Assembly (NCBI RefSeq): GCF_050947335.1
Contig: NC_134991.1
Coordinates: 682,001 to 746,000 of the forward strand
Direction of reading: 5' to 3'
Length of the DNA stretch: 64,000 bases
Source: Megachile rotundata
Lineage: Eukaryota > Arthropoda > Insecta > Hymenoptera > Megachilidae
The notes beneath the pieces are model-generated. The model did no database searches and had not been told where the DNA came from. It saw only the letters and a program-made list of their open reading frames with translations. Each line of letters opens with the position of its first letter. Position 1 is the first letter of the stretch. Shown here piece by piece: positions 11,899 through 25,014 of this stretch. Both the position numbers and the translations under genes were made by a program.

Positions 11899-12557
11899 GG
11901 GCCGAAATCAAAATGGTCGAAATCCCAAAGGCCTAAATCCCAAAGGATGAACTCCCAAAAGGCCGGAATCAAAAAGGTCGAAATCCCAAATGCCGAAATC
12001 CCAAAGGCCGAAATCCTAAGGCCGAAATACCAAAGGATGAATTCCCAAAAGGCCGAAATCCCAAAGGTCGAAATCCCAAAGGAGGAAATGCCAAAGGCCG
12101 AATTCCCAAAGGCCGAAATCCCAAAGGCCGAAATCCAAAAGGCCGATATCCCAAAGGCGGAAATTCGAAAGGCCGAAATCCCAAAGGTCGAAATCCCAAA
12201 GGCCGAAATCCCAAAGGCCCAAATCCAAAGGGCCGAAATCCCAAAGGCTGAAACTCCAAAGACCGACTTCCCAAAGATCGAAATCCCAGAGGCCGATATC
12301 CCAAAGGTCGAAATCCCAAAGGCCGAAATCCAAAGGGCCGAAATCCCAAACTTCGGAATCCCAAAGGCCGAAATCCAAAGGACCGAAATCCCAAAGGCTG
12401 AAATTCCAAAGGCCGAAATTTCAAAGGCCGAAATCCCAAAGGCTGAAATCCCAAAGGCCGAAATCCAAAGGGCCGAAATCCAAAGGGCCGAAATCCCAAA
12501 GGCCTAAATCCCAAAGGATGAATACCCAAAAGGCCGAAATCCCAAAGGCCGAAATCC
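10673..12557. repeat. B-family block B2, second copy of B1
   Basis: Follows the unit order of 6,610-8,420 with small whole-unit and off-register indels. Hinges (TAA, then ATG 13 bases downstream) lie at 11,934-11,949 and 12,505-12,520. The part from about 11,947 onward reappears at 48,800-49,360 (shift 36,853). Confidence 0.85.
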
Positions 12558-13500
12558 AAAAGGCGGAAATTCCAAAGGCCGAAATCCCAAAGGTCGAAAT
12601 CCCAAAGACCGAAGTCCCAAAGGCCGCAATCCCAAGTGCCGGAATACCAAGGGTCGAAATCCCAAAGGTCGAAATCCTAAAGGCCGAAATCCCAAAGGCC
12701 GAAATCCCAAAGGCCGAAATCTCAAAGGCCGAAATACCAAATGCCGAAATCCCAAGGCCGAAATCCCAAAGGCCGAAATCCAAAGATCCTAAATCCCAAA
12801 GGCTGAAATTCCAAAGACCGACATCCCAAAGGCCGAAATACCAAAGGCTGAAATTCCAAAGACCGACTTCCCAAAGGTCGAAATCCCAGAGGCCGATATC
12901 CCAAAGGCAGAAATCCCAAAGACCGAAATCCCAAAGGCCGAAATCCCAAAGGCCGAGATCCCAAGGCCGAAATACCAAGGGATGAACTCCCAAAAGGCCG
13001 AAATCCCAAAGGATGAAATGTCAAAGGCCGAAATCCCAAAGCCCGTAATCCCAAGGGCCGAAATCAAAATAGTCGAAATCCCAAAGGCCTAAATCCCAAA
13101 GGGTGAACTCCCAAAAGGCCGGAATCCCAAAGGTCGAAATCCCAAACACCGAAATCCCAAAGGCCGAAATCCTAAGGCCGAAATACCAAAGGATGAATTC
13201 CCAAAAGGCCAAAATCCCAAAGGTCGAAATCCCAAAGGATGAAATGCCAAAGGCCGAATTCCCAAAGGCCGAAATCCAAAAGGCCGATATCCCAAAGGCG
13301 GAAATTCCAAAGGCCGAAATCCCAAAGGTCGAAATCCCAAAGGCCGAAATCCCAAAGGCCGAAATCCAAAGGGCCGAAATCCCAAAGGCTGAAATTCCAA
13401 AGACCGACATCCCAAAGGCCGAAATCCCAAAGGCTGAAACTCCAAAGACCGACTTCCCAAAGATCGAAATCCCAGAGGCCGATATCCCAAAGGTCGAAGT
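12558..13500. repeat. B-family block B3
   Basis: A B-type mosaic. The interval 12,722-13,054 corresponds to 49,952-50,329 and the interval from 13,103 corresponds to 50,378 onward (shift 37,275). It contains a variant hinge near 13,090-13,105 in which the ATG is GTG. No unit here departs from the 15-mer family. Confidence 0.8.
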
Positions 13501-15230
13501 CCCAAAGGCCGAAATCCAAAGGGCCGAAATCCCAAACTTCGGAATCCCAAAGGCCGAAATCCAAAGGGCCGAAATCCCAAAGGCTGAAATTCCAAAGGCC
13601 GAAATTTCAAAGGCCGAAATCCCAAAGGCTGAAATCCCGAAGGCCGAAATCCAAAGGGCCGAAATCCCGAAGGCCTAAATCCCAAAGGATGAATTCCCAA
13701 AAGGCCGAAATCCCAAAGGCCGAAATCCAAAAGGCGGATATTCCAAAGGCCGAAATCCCAAAGGTCGAAATCCCAAAGACCGAAATCCCAAAGGCCGCAA
13801 TCCCAAGTGCCGGAATACCAAAGGTCGACATCCCAAAGGTCGAAATCCCAAAGGCCGAAATCCCAAAGGCTGAAATTCGAAAGACCGAAATCCCAAAGGC
13901 CCAAATCTCAAAGGCCGAAATCCCAAAGGCCGAAATCCCAAGGGCCGATATCCTAATGGCGGAATTTCCTAAGGCCGAAATCCCAAACGCCGAAATCCCA
14001 AATGTCGAAATCCCAAGGCCGAAATACCAAGGGATGAACTCCCAAAAGGCCGAAATCCCGAAGGCCGAAATCCCAAAGGCCGAAATCCCAAAGGCCGAAA
14101 TCCCAAAGGCTGAAATTCGAAAGACCGAAATCCCAAAGGCCGAGATCCCAAGGCCGAAATACCAATGGATGAATTCCCAAAAGGCCGAAATTCGAAAGAC
14201 CGAAATCCCAAAGGCCGAAATCCCAAAGGCCGAAATCCGAAGGCCGAAATACCAATGGATGAATTCCCAAAAGGCCGAAATCGCAAAGGATGAAATCCCA
14301 AACGCCGAAATCCCAACGGCCGAAATCCCAAAGGCCGAAATCCCAAATGTCGAAATCCCAAGGCCGAAATCCCAAAGACCGAAATCCAAAGGGCCGAAAT
14401 CCCAATGGCTGAAATTCAAAAGACCGACATCCCAAAGGCCGAAGTCTCAACGGCCGAAATCCCAAAGCCTGAAATCCCAAAGGCCGAAATCTCAAAGTCC
14501 GAAATCCCAAAGCCTGAAATCCCAACGACCGAAATCAAAGACCCGAAATCCCAAAGGCTGAAATTCCAAAGACCGACATCCCAAAGGCCGAAATCCCAAA
14601 GGTCCAAATCCCAACGGTCGAAATCCCAAAGGCCGATATCCCAAGGGCCCATGTCCCAAGGGCCGAAATCCCAAAGGTCGCAATCCCAAAGGCCGAAATC
14701 TCAATGGCCGAAATCCCAAAGACCGAAATCCAAAGCGCCGAAATCCCAAACGCTGAAATTCCAAAGACCGATATCCCAAAGGCCGAAATCACAAGGCAGA
14801 AATCCCAAACGCCGAAATCCCAACGGCCGAAATCCCAAAGGCCGAAATCCCACATGTCGAAATCCCAAGGCCGAAATCCCAAAGACCGAAATCCAAAGCG
14901 CCGAAATCCCAAACGCTGAAATTCCAAAGACCGATATCCCAAAGGCCGAAATCACAAGGCAGAAATCCCAAAGGCCGAAATCCAAAGGGCCGAAATCCCA
15001 AAGGTTGAAATTCCAAAGATCGACATACCAAAGGCCGAAATCTCAAAGTCCGAAATCCCAAAGGCCGAAATCCCAAAGGCTGAAACTCCAAAGACCGACT
15101 TCCCAAAGATCGAAATCCCAGAGGCCGATATCCCAAAGGTCGAAATCCCAAAGGCCGAAATCCAAAGGGCCGAAATCCCAAACTTCGGAATCCCAAAGGC
15201 CGAAATCCAAAGGGCCGAAATCCCAAAGGC
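13501..15230. repeat. B-family block B4, left copy of long-range duplication
   Basis: Matches 50,641-52,220 at a constant shift of 37,140 bp (exactly 2,476 units) across 13,501-15,080. It continues to about 15,230 after one extra unit in the right copy. In 1.58 kb I saw only isolated substitutions, for example 14,090s AAAGGCC against ATAGACC, TCGCAAAGG against TCGCAACGG, and CCAAAGACC against CCAAACACC. It includes two W-type 14/15/16 modules near 14,150-14,280. Confidence 0.92.
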
Positions 15231-16900
15231 TGAAATTCCAAAGGCCGAAATTTCAAAGGCCGAAATCCCAAAGGCTGAAATCCCAAAGGCCGAAATCCAA
15301 AGGGCCGAAATCCCAAAGGCCTAAATCCCAAAGGATGAATTCCCAAAAGGCCGAAATCCCAAAGGCCGAAATCCAAAAGGCGGATATTCCAAAGGCCGAA
15401 ATCCCAAAGGTCGAAATCCCAAAGACCGAAATCCCAAAGGCCGAAATCCCAAGGCCGAAATACCAATGGATGAATTCCCAAAAGGCCGAAATCCCAAAGG
15501 ATGAAATCCCAAAGGCCGAAATCCAAAGGGCCGAAATCTCAAAGGCTGAAATTCCAAAGGATGAAATCCCAAAGGCCGAAATCCAAAGGGCCAAAATCCC
15601 AAAGGCTGAAATCCCAAAGGCCGAAATCCAAAGGGCCGAAATCCCAAAGGTTGAAATTCCAAAGATCGACATACCAAAGGCCGAAATCTCAAAGTCCGAA
15701 ATCCTATGGGCCGAAATCCCAAAGCCGAAATACCAAAGTATGAACTCCCAAAAGGCCGAAATCGCAAAGGTCGAAATCCCAAAGGATGAAATGTCAAAGG
15801 CCGAAATCCCAAAGCCCGAAATCCCAAGGGCCGAAATCAAAATGGTCGAAATCACAAAGGCCTAAATCCCAAAGGATGAACTCCCAAAAGGCAGGAATCC
15901 CAAAGGTCGAAATCCCAAACGCCGAAATCCCAAAGGCCGAAATCCTAAGGCCGAAATACCAAAGGATGAATTCCCAAAAGGCCGAAATCCCAAAGGTCGA
16001 AATCCCAAAGGATGAAATGCCAAAGGCCGAATTCCCAAAGGCCGAAATCCCAAAGGCCGAAATCCCAAAGGCCGAAATCCCAAAGGCCGAAATCCCAAAG
16101 GCCGAAATCCCAAGGCCGAAATCCCAGAGGCCGAAATCCAAAGGGCCGAAATCCCAGAGGCTGAAATTCGAAAGACCGACATCCCAAAGGCCGAAATCCC
16201 AAAGGCAGAAATCCCAAAGGCTGAAATTCCAAAGACCGACTTCCCAAAGTTCGAAATCCCAGAGGCCGATATCCCAAAGGCCGAAATCCCAAAGGCCGAA
16301 ATCCCAAAGGCCGAAATCCCAAAGGCCGAAATCCCAAAGGCCGAAATCCAAAGGGCCGAAATCCCAAAGGCTGAAATTCCAAAGACCGACGTCCCAAAGG
16401 CCGAAATCCCAAAGACTGAAACTCCAAAGACAGACTTCCCAAAGATCGAAATCCCAGAGGCCGATATCCCAAAGGTCGGAATCCCAAAGGCCGAAATCCA
16501 AAGGGCCGAAATCCAAAGGGCCGAAATCCCAAACTTCGAAATCCCAAAGGCCGAAATCCAAAGGGCCGAAATCCCAAAGGCTGAAATTCCAAAGGCCGAA
16601 ATCCCAAAGGCCGAAATCCCAAAGGCCGCAATCTCAATGGCCGGAATCCCAAGGGTCGAAATCCCAAAGGTCGAAATCCCAAAGGCCGAAACCCCAAAGG
16701 CCGAAATCCCAAAGGCCGAAATCCCAAAGGCCGAAATCCCAAATGTCGAAATCCCAAGGCCGAAATCCCAAAGGCCGAAAACCAAAGGGCCTAAATCCCA
16801 AAGGCTGAAATTCCAAAGACCGACATCCCAAAGGCCGAAATACCAAAGGCTGAAATTCCAAAGACCGACTTCCTAAAGGTCGAAATCCCAGAGGCCGATA
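15231..16900. repeat. B-family block B5
   Basis: Begins with the hinge at 15,322-15,337 and has another at 15,863-15,878. The central part (about 16,030-16,350) is unusually close to the consensus unit, with long runs of perfect 15-mers. Toward 16,640-16,900 the order resembles 36,800-37,060 and 49,900-50,170 (TCAATGGCCGGAATCCC, then AAGGGTCG). Confidence 0.8.
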
Positions 16901-19900
16901 TCCCAAAGGCAGAAATCCCAAAGGCCGAAATCCAAAGGCCCGAAATCCGAAACGTCGAAATCCCAAAGGCCGAAATCCAAAGGGCCGAAATCCCAAAGGC
17001 CGAAATTCCAAAGGCCGAAATCCCAAAGGTCGAAATCCCAACGGTCGAAATCCCAAAAGCCGATATCCCAAGGGCCCATATCCCAAGGGCCGAAATCCCA
17101 AGGGCCGATATTCCAAAGGTCGAAATCCCAAAGTCCGAAATCCCAAGGCCAAAATACCAAACTCCCATATCCCAAGGGCCGAAATCCCAAAGGTTGAAAT
17201 TCCAAAGATCGACATACCAAAGGCCGAAATCCCAAAGGCCGAAATCCCAAAGGCCGAAATCACAATGGCCGATATCCTAAAGCCGGAAATTCCAAAGGCC
17301 GAAGTCTCAAACGTCGAAATCCCAAAGGCCGAAATCCCAGAGCCCGAAATCCAAAAGGCCGAAATCCCTAAGGCCGAAATCCCGAATGTCGAAATCCCAA
17401 GAACGAAATCCCGAACGATGAATTCCCAAAAGGCCGAAATCCCAAGGGCCGAAATCCCAAGAGCCGAAATCCCAAAGGACCAAATCCCAAAGGTCCAGAT
17501 CCCAACGGTCGAAATCCCAAAGGCCGATATCCCAAGGGCGCATATCACAAGGGCCGAAGTCCCAAGGGCCGAAATTCCATAGGTCGAAATCCCAAAGTCC
17601 GAAATCCCAAGGCCAAAATACCAAAGGCCGAAATCCCAAATGCCGAAATCCCAAAGGCCGAAATCACAATGGCCGATATCCTAAAGCCGGAAATTCCATA
17701 GGACGAAACCTCAAACGCCGAAATCTCAAAGGCCGAAATTCCAGAGGCCGAAATCCCAAAGGCCGAAATCCCTAAGGCCTAAATCCCAAGTGTCGAAATC
17801 CCAAGAACGAAATTCCGAACGATGAATTCCCACAAGGCCGAAATCCCAAGGGCCGAAATCCCAAGAGCCGAAATCCCAAAGGCCGAAATCCCACAGGTCC
17901 AAATCCCAACGGTCGAAATCCCAAAGGCCGATATCCCAAGGGCCGAAATCCCAAACTTCGGAATCCCAAAGGTCGAAATTCCAAAGGCCGACATCCCAAA
18001 GGCCGAAATCCCAAACCCCGAAACCCCAATGGCTGAAATTCCAAAGACCGACTTCCCAAAGGCCGAAATACCAAAGGTCGAAATCCCAAAGGCCGAAGTC
18101 CAAAGGGCCGAAATCCCAAAGGTTGAAATCCCAAAGATCGACATACCAAAGCTTGAAATTCCAAAGATCGACATACTAAAGGCCGAAATCCCAAAGGCCG
18201 AAATCTCAAAGGCCGAAATCCCAAAGGCCGAAATTCCAAAGGCCGAAATCCCAAAGGTCGAAATCCCAACGGTCGAAATCCCAAAAGCCGATATCCCAAG
18301 GGCCCATATCCCAAGGGCCGAAATCCCAAGGGCCGAAATTCCAAAGGTCGAAATCCCAAAGTCCGAAATCCCAAGGCCAAAATACCAAAGGCCCATATCC
18401 CAAGGGCCGAAATCCCAAAGGTTGAAATTCCAAAGATCGACATACCAAAGGCCGAAATCCCAAAGGCCGAAATCCCAAAGGCTGAAATCCCAAGGGCCGA
18501 AATCCCAAAGGCCGAAATCCCAAAGGCTGAAATTCGAAAGACCGAAATCCCAAAGGCCGAAATCTCAAAGGCCGAAATCCCAAATGCCGAAATTCCAAAG
18601 GCCGAAATCCCAAAGGTCGAAATCCCAAAGGCCGAAATCCCAAAGACCGACTTCCCAAAGGTCGAAATCACAAGGGCGAAATCCCAAAGGCCGAAATCCC
18701 AAAGACCGATATCCCAAAGGCCGAAATCTCAAAGGCCGAAATCCCAAAGGCTGAAATCCCAAAGTCCGAAATCCAAAGGGCCGAAATCCCAAAGGCTGAA
18801 ATTCCAAAGGTCGAAATCTCAAAGTCCGAAATCCCAAAGCCTGAAATCCCAACGACCGAAATCCAAAGACCCGAAATCCCAAAGGCTGAAATTCCAAAGA
18901 CCGACATCCCAAAGGCCGAAATCCCAAAGGCCGAAATCCCACAGGCCGAAATCCCAAAGGCAAAAATACCAAAGGCCGAAATCCCAAAGGCCGAAATCCC
19001 AAAGGCCGAAATCACAATGGCCGATATCCTAAAGCCGGAAATTCCATAGGACGAAACCTCAAACGCCGAAATCCCAAAGGCCGAAATCCCAGAGGCCGAA
19101 ATCCCAAAGGCCGAAATCCCTAAGGCCGAAATCCCAAGTGTCGAAATCCCAAGAACGAAATCCCGAACGATGAATTCCCAAAAGGCCGAAATCCCAAGGG
19201 CCCAAATCCCAAGAGCCGAAATCCCAAAGGCCCAAATCCCAAAGGTCCAAATCCCAACGGTCGAAATCCCAAAGGCCGATATCCCAAACTTCGGAATCCC
19301 AAAGGCCGAAATCCCAAAGGATGAAATCCCAAAGGCCGAAATCCCAAAGGTCGAAATTCCAAAGGCCGACATCCCAAAGGCCGAAATCCCAAAGGCCGAA
19401 ACCCCAAAGGCTGAAATTCCAAAGACGAACTTCCCAAAGGCCGAAATCCCAAAGGTCGAAATCCCAAAGGCCGAAATCCCAAAGGCCGAAATCCAAAGGG
19501 CCCTAATCCCAAAGGTTGAAATTCCAAAGGCCGCAATCCCAAGGGCCGGAATCCCATGGGTCGAAATCCCAAACGTCGAAATCCCAAAGGCCGAAATCCA
19601 AAGGGCCGAAATCCCAAAGGTTGAAATTCCAAAGATCGACATACCAAAGGCCGAAATCCCAAAGGCCGAAATCCCAAAGGCTGAAATCCCAAGGGCCGAA
19701 ATCCCAAAGGTCGAAATTCCAAACGCCGACATCCCAAAGGCCGAAATCTCAAAGTCCGAAATCCCAAAGGCTGAAATCCCAAAGACCGAAATCCAAAGAG
19801 CCGAAATCCCAAAGGCTGAAATTCCAAAGACCGACATCCCAAAGGCCGAAATCCCGAAGGCCGAAATCACAATGGCCGATATCCTAAAGGCGGAAATTCC

Positions 19901-20215
19901 AAAGGACGAAATCCCAAACGCCGAAATCCCTAAAGGCCGAAATCCCAAGAGACGAAATCTCAAAGGCCGAAGTCCCAAATGTCCAAATCCCAACGGTCGA
20001 AATCCCAAAGGCCGATATCCAAAGGGCCCATATCCCAAGGGCCGAAATCCCAAAGGTTGAAATTCCAAAGATCGACATACCAAAGGCCGAAATCCCAAAG
20101 GCCGAAATCTCAAAGGCCGAAATCCCAAAGGCCGAAATCCCAAAGGCCGAAATCCAAAGGGCCGAAATCCCAAACGTCGAAATCCCAAAGGCCGAAATCC
20201 AAAGGGCCGAAATCC
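16901..20215. repeat. C-family block C1
   Basis: Defined by AATGGCCGATATCCTAAAGC followed by CGGAAATTCC, and by CCCGAACGATGAATTCCC modules at about 17,405, 17,815 and 19,163. The order is repeated at 52,431-57,402. For example, 17,822 corresponds to 53,149 (shift 35,327) and 19,170 to 53,958 (shift 34,788). The family also shows AAGGGCCCATATCCC units. Frames are open on both strands across most of it, as elsewhere in the array. Confidence 0.85.
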
Positions 20216-20815
20216 CAAAGGCTGAAATTCCAAAGGCCGAAATTACAAAGGCCGAAATCCTAAAGGCTGAAATCCCAAAGGCCGAAATCCAAAGGCCGAA
20301 ATCCCAAAGGTTGAAATTCCAAAGATCGACATACCAAAGGCCGAAATCCCAAAGGCCGAAATCCCAAAGGCCGAAATCCCAAAGGCTGAAATCCCAAGGG
20401 CCGAAATCCCAAAGGTCGAAATTCCAAAGGCCGACATCCCAAAGGCCGAAATCTCAAAGTCCGAAATCCCAAAGGCTGAAATCCCAAAGACCGAAATCCA
20501 AAGAGCCGAAATCCCAAAGGCTGAAATTCCAAAGACCGACATCCCAAAGGCCGAAATCCCAAAGGCCGAAATCACAATGGCCGATATCCTAAAAGCGGAA
20601 ATTCCAAAGGACGAAATCCCAAACGCCGAAATCCCAAAAGGCCGAAATCCCAAGAGCCGAAATCTCAAAGGCCGAAGTCCCAAATGTCCAAATCCCAACC
20701 GTCGAAATCCCAAAGGCCGATATCCAAAGGGCCCATATCCCAAGGGCCGAAATCCCAAAGGTTGAAATTCCAAAGATCGACATACCAAAAGCCGAAATCC
20801 CAAAGGCCGAAATCC
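20216..20815. repeat. D-family segment, left copy of 600-bp long-range duplication
   Basis: Matches 57,403-58,002 at a constant shift of 37,187 bp with no difference that I noticed. Diagnostic units are GAAATTACAAAGGCCG and CCCAACCGTCGAAATCC. Confidence 0.9.
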
Positions 20816-22357
20816 CAAGGGCCGAAATCCCAAAGGTCGAAATCCAAAGTGCCGAAATCCCAAAGGTTGAAATTCCAAAGACCGACATCCCAAAGGCCGA
20901 AATCCCAAAGGCTGAAACTCCAAAGACCGACTTCCCAAAGATCGAAATCCCAGAGGCCGATATCCCAAAGGTCGAAATCCCAAAGGCCGAAATCCCAAAG
21001 GTCGAAATTCCAAAGGCCGACATCCCAAAGGCCGAAATCCCAAAGGCCGAAACCCCAATGGCTGAAATTCCAAAGACCGACTTCCCAAAGGCCGAAATCC
21101 CAAAGGTCGTAATCCCAAACGGCGAAATCCCAATGCCGAAATACCAATGGATGAACTCCCAAAAGGCCGAAATCCCAAAGGTCGAAATCCCAAAGGATGA
21201 ATTCCCAAAAGGCCGAAATCCAAAATGCCTAAATCCCAAGGGCCGAAATCCCAAAGGTAAAAATCCCAAAGGCCGAAATCCCAAATGTCGAAATGCCAAG
21301 GCCGAAATCCCAAAGGCCGAAATCCAAAATGCCTAAATCCCAAGGGCCGAAATCCCAAAGGTAAAAATCCCAAAGGCCGAAATCCCAAATGTCGAAATGC
21401 CAAGGTCGAAATTCCAAAGGCCGAAATCCAAAGGGCCGAAATCCCAAAGGCTGAAATTCCAAAGACCGACATCCCAAAGGCCGAAATCCCAAAGGCTGAA
21501 ACTCCAAAGACAGACTTCCCAAAGGTCGAAATCCCAGAGGCCGAAATCCCAAAGGCCGAAATCCCAAAGGCCCAAATCTCAAGGGCCGAAATCCCAAAGG
21601 TCGAAATCTCAAAGGCCGAAATCGCAAAGGCCGAAATCCCAAAGGCCGAAATCGCAAAGGCCGAAATCCAAATGGCCGAAATCCCAACGCTGAAATTCCA
21701 AAGACCGATATCCCAAAGGCCGAAATCACAAGGGCGAAATCCCGAAGGCCGAAATCCCAAAGGCCGAAATCCCAAAAGCTGAAATTCGAAAGACCGAAAT
21801 CCCAAAGGCCGAAAACTCAAAGGCCGAAATCCCAAAGGTCGAAATCCGAAAGGCCGAAATCCCAAAGGCCGAAATCTCAAAGGCCGAAATCCCAAGGCCG
21901 AAATACCAATGAATGAATTCCCAAAAGGCCGAAATCGCAAAGGATGAAATCCCAAAGGCCGAAATCCCAAAGGCCGAAATCCCAAAGGCCGAAATCCCAA
22001 AGGCCGAAATCCCAAAGGCCGAAATCCCAAAGGGCGAAATCCTAAAGGCCGAAATGCCAAATGTCGAAATCCCAAGGCCGAAATCCCAAAGACCGAAGTC
22101 CAAAGGGCCGAAATCCCAATGGCTGAAATTCCAAAGACCGACATCCCAAAGGCCGAAATCTCAAAGGCCGAAATCCCAAAAGCCGAAATCCCAAAGGCCG
22201 AAATGCCAAATGTCGAAATCCCAAGGCCGAAATCCCAAAGGTCGAAATCCAAAGGGCCGAAATCCCAAAGGTTGAAATTCCAAAGACCTACATCCCAAAG
22301 GCCGATATCCCAGAGGCCGATATCCCAAAGGTCGAAATCCGAAAGGCCGAAATCCAA
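20243..22357 (-). other. Long open frame on - strand (704 codons), not called a gene
   Basis: Reads WDFGL-type pentapeptides, then FGISA, LGFRP and further switches among the three - strand phases. Copies of this DNA in the right half are interrupted at other places (57,430-58,170, 59,619-60,761 and 60,771-61,805). The DNA order is conserved but the open frame is not. Confidence 0.12.
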
Positions 22358-22836
22358 AGGGCCGAAATCCCAAACTTCGGAATCCCAAAGGCCGAATTCC
22401 CAAAGGCTGAAATTCCAAAGGCCGAAATCTCAAAGGCCGAAATCCCAAAGGCTGAAATCCCAAAGGCCGAAATCCGAAGGGCCGAAATCCCAAAGGTTGA
22501 AATTCCAAAGATCGACATACCAAAGGCCGAAATCTCAAAGTCCGAAATCCCAAAGAACGAAATCCCAAGGCCGAAATACCAATGGATGAATTCCCAAAAG
22601 GCCGAAATCCCAAAGGATGAAATCCCAAAGGCCGAAATCCCAAAGGCCGATATCCCAAAGGTCGGAATCCCAAAGGCCGAAATCCAAACGTCGAAATCCC
22701 AAAGGCCGAAATCCAAAGGGCCGAAATCCCAAAGGCTGAAATTCCAAAGACCGAAATTTCAAAGGCCGAAATCCTAAAGGCCGAAACCCCAAAGGCTGAA
22801 ATCCCAAAGGCCGAAATCCCAAAGGCTGAAATCCCA
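20816..22836. repeat. D-family block D1
   Basis: From 21,121 to 22,836 it matches 60,569-62,284 at a shift of 39,448 bp, interrupted by two compensating 15-bp indels near 21,840 and 22,000. A direct near-duplicate of about 110 bp (CCAAAATGCCTAAATCCC series) sits at about 21,209-21,300 and 21,325-21,415. The right copy has the same doublet at 60,665 and 60,775. Confidence 0.88.
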
Positions 22837-23398
22837 AGGGCCGAAATCAAAAAGGTCGAAATTCCAAAGGCCGACATCCCAAAGGCCGAAATCTCAAAGT
22901 CCGAAATCCCAAAGGCTTAAATCCCAAAGAATGAAATCCAAACAGCCGAAATCCCAAAGGCTGAAATTCCAAAGACTGACATCCCAAAGGCCGAAATCCC
23001 AAAGGCCGAAATCCCAAAGGCCGAAATCCCAAAGGCCGAAATCGCAATGGCCGAAATCCAAATGGCCGAAATCCCAACGCTGAAATTCCAAAGACCGGTA
23101 TCCCAAAGGCCGAAATCACAAGGGCGAAATCCCGAAGGCCGAAATCCCAAAAGCCGAAATCCCAAAAGCTGAAATTCGAAAGACCGAAATCCCAAAGGCC
23201 GAAAACTCAAAGGCCGAAATCCCAAAGGCCGAAATCCCAAAGGTCGAAATCCCAAAGGCCGAAATCCCAAAGGCCGAAATCTCAAAGGCCGAAATCCCAA
23301 GGCCGAAATACCAATGGATGAATCCCCAAAAGGCCGAAATCGCAAAGGATGAAATCCCAAAGGCCGAAATCCCAAAGGCCGAAATCCCAAAGGCCGAA
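22681..23398. repeat. D segment repeated between the two M blocks
   Basis: Matches 29,786-30,503 at a constant shift of 7,105 bp. The start is marked by AATCCAAACGTCGAAATCCC. A diagnostic series is AAGGCTTAAATCCCAAAGA followed by ATGAAATCCAAACAGCC. This piece of D therefore sits inside the M array, showing exchange between block families. It overlaps the end of D1. Confidence 0.9.
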
Positions 23399-25014
23399 AT
23401 CCTAAAGGCCGAAATGCCAAATGACCTAATCCCAAGGCCGAAATCCCAAAGACCGAAATCCAAAGGGCCGAAATCCCAATGGCTGAAATTCCAAAGACCG
23501 ACATCCCAAAGGCCGAAATCTCAAAGGCCGAAATCCCAAAGGCCGACATGCCAAATGTCGAAATCCCAAGGCCGAAATCCCAAAGGTCGAAATCCAAAGG
23601 GCCGAAATCCCAAAGGTTGAAATTCCAAAGACCGACATCCCAAAGGCCGAAATCCCAAAGGCTGAAACTCCAAAGACCGACTTCCCAAAGATCGAAATCC
23701 CAGAGGCCGATATCCCAAAGGTCGAAATCCCAAAGGCCGAAATCCAAAGGGCCGAAATCCCAAACTTCGGAATCCCAAAGGCCGAAATCCCAAAGGCTGA
23801 AATTCCAAAGGCCGAAATCTCAAAGGCCGAAATCCCAAAGCCTGAAATCCCAAAGGCCGAAATCCGAAGGGCCGAAATCCCAAAGGTTGAAATTCCAAAG
23901 ATCGACATACCAAAGGCCGAAATCTCAAAGTCCGAAATTCCAAAGAACGAAATCCCAAGGCCGAAATACCAATGGATGAATTCCCAAAAGGCCGAAATCC
24001 CAAAGGATGAAATCCCAAAGGCCGAAATCCCAAAGGCCGAAATCCAAAGGGCCAAAATCCCAAAGGCTGAAATTCCAAAGGCCGAAATCACAAAGGCCGA
24101 AATCCCAAAGACTGAAATCCCAAAGGCCGAAATCCAAAGGGCCGAAATCCCAAAGGTTGAAATTCCAAAGATCGACATACTAAAGGCCGAAATCCCAAAG
24201 GCCGAAATCCCAAAGGCCGAAATCCCAAAGGCTGAAATCCCAAAGGCTGAAATCCCAAAGACCGAAATCCAAAGAGCCGAAATCTCAAAGGCTGAAATTC
24301 CGAAGACCGACATCCCAAAGGCCGAAATCCCAAAGTCTGAAATTCCAAAGACCGACTTCCCAAAGTTCGAAATCCCAGAGGCCGATATCCCAAAGGCCGA
24401 AATCCCAAAGGCCGCAATCCCAAGGGCCGGAATCCCAAGGGTCGAAATCCCAAACGGCGAAATCCCAATGCCGAAATACCAATGGATGAACTCCCAAAAG
24501 GCCGAAATCCCAAAGGTCGAAATCCCAAAGGCCGATATCCCAAGGGCCCATATCCCAAGGGCCGAAATCCCAAAGGTTGAAATTCCAAAGATCGACATAC
24601 CGAAGGCCGAAATCCCAAAGGCCGATATCCCAACGGCCGAAATCCCAAAGGCCGAAATCCCAAAGGCCGAAATCCCAAAGGCTGAGATCCCAAAGGCCGA
24701 AATCCAAAGGGCCGAAAGCCCAAAGGCTGAAATTTCAAAGACCGACATCCTAAAAGCCGAAATCCCAAAGGCCGAAATCCCAAAAGCCGAAATCCCAAAG
24801 GCCGACATCCCAAAGGCGGAAATCACAAAGGCCGATATCCTAAAGCCGGAAATTCCAAAGGCCGAAATCCCAAACGCCGAAATCCCAAAGGCCGAAATCC
24901 CAGACGCCGAAATCCCAAAGGCCGAAATCTCAAAGGCCGAAATCCCAAAGGCCGAAATCCCAAAGGCCGAAATCCCAAGGGCCGAAATCCCAAAGGTCGA
25001 AATCCCAAAGGGCG
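23399..25014. repeat. D-family block D2
   Basis: Repeats the D1 order at first (CCAATGGATGAATTCCC module near 23,965 as near 22,575), then passes through units close to consensus into the M family near 25,015. It also shares a segment around 24,400-24,500 with 60,520-60,610 (CCCAAACGGCGAAATCCC then AATGCCGAAATACC). Confidence 0.78.

Noticed and set aside
19925..19945. Telomeric repeats (CCCTAAA-like strings)
   Set aside because: CCCTAAA and CCCTAAGG occur only as single-unit variants of CCCAAAGG. There is no tandem run with a 5-8-bp telomeric period. The G-run spacing on the - strand is only superficially telomere-like.
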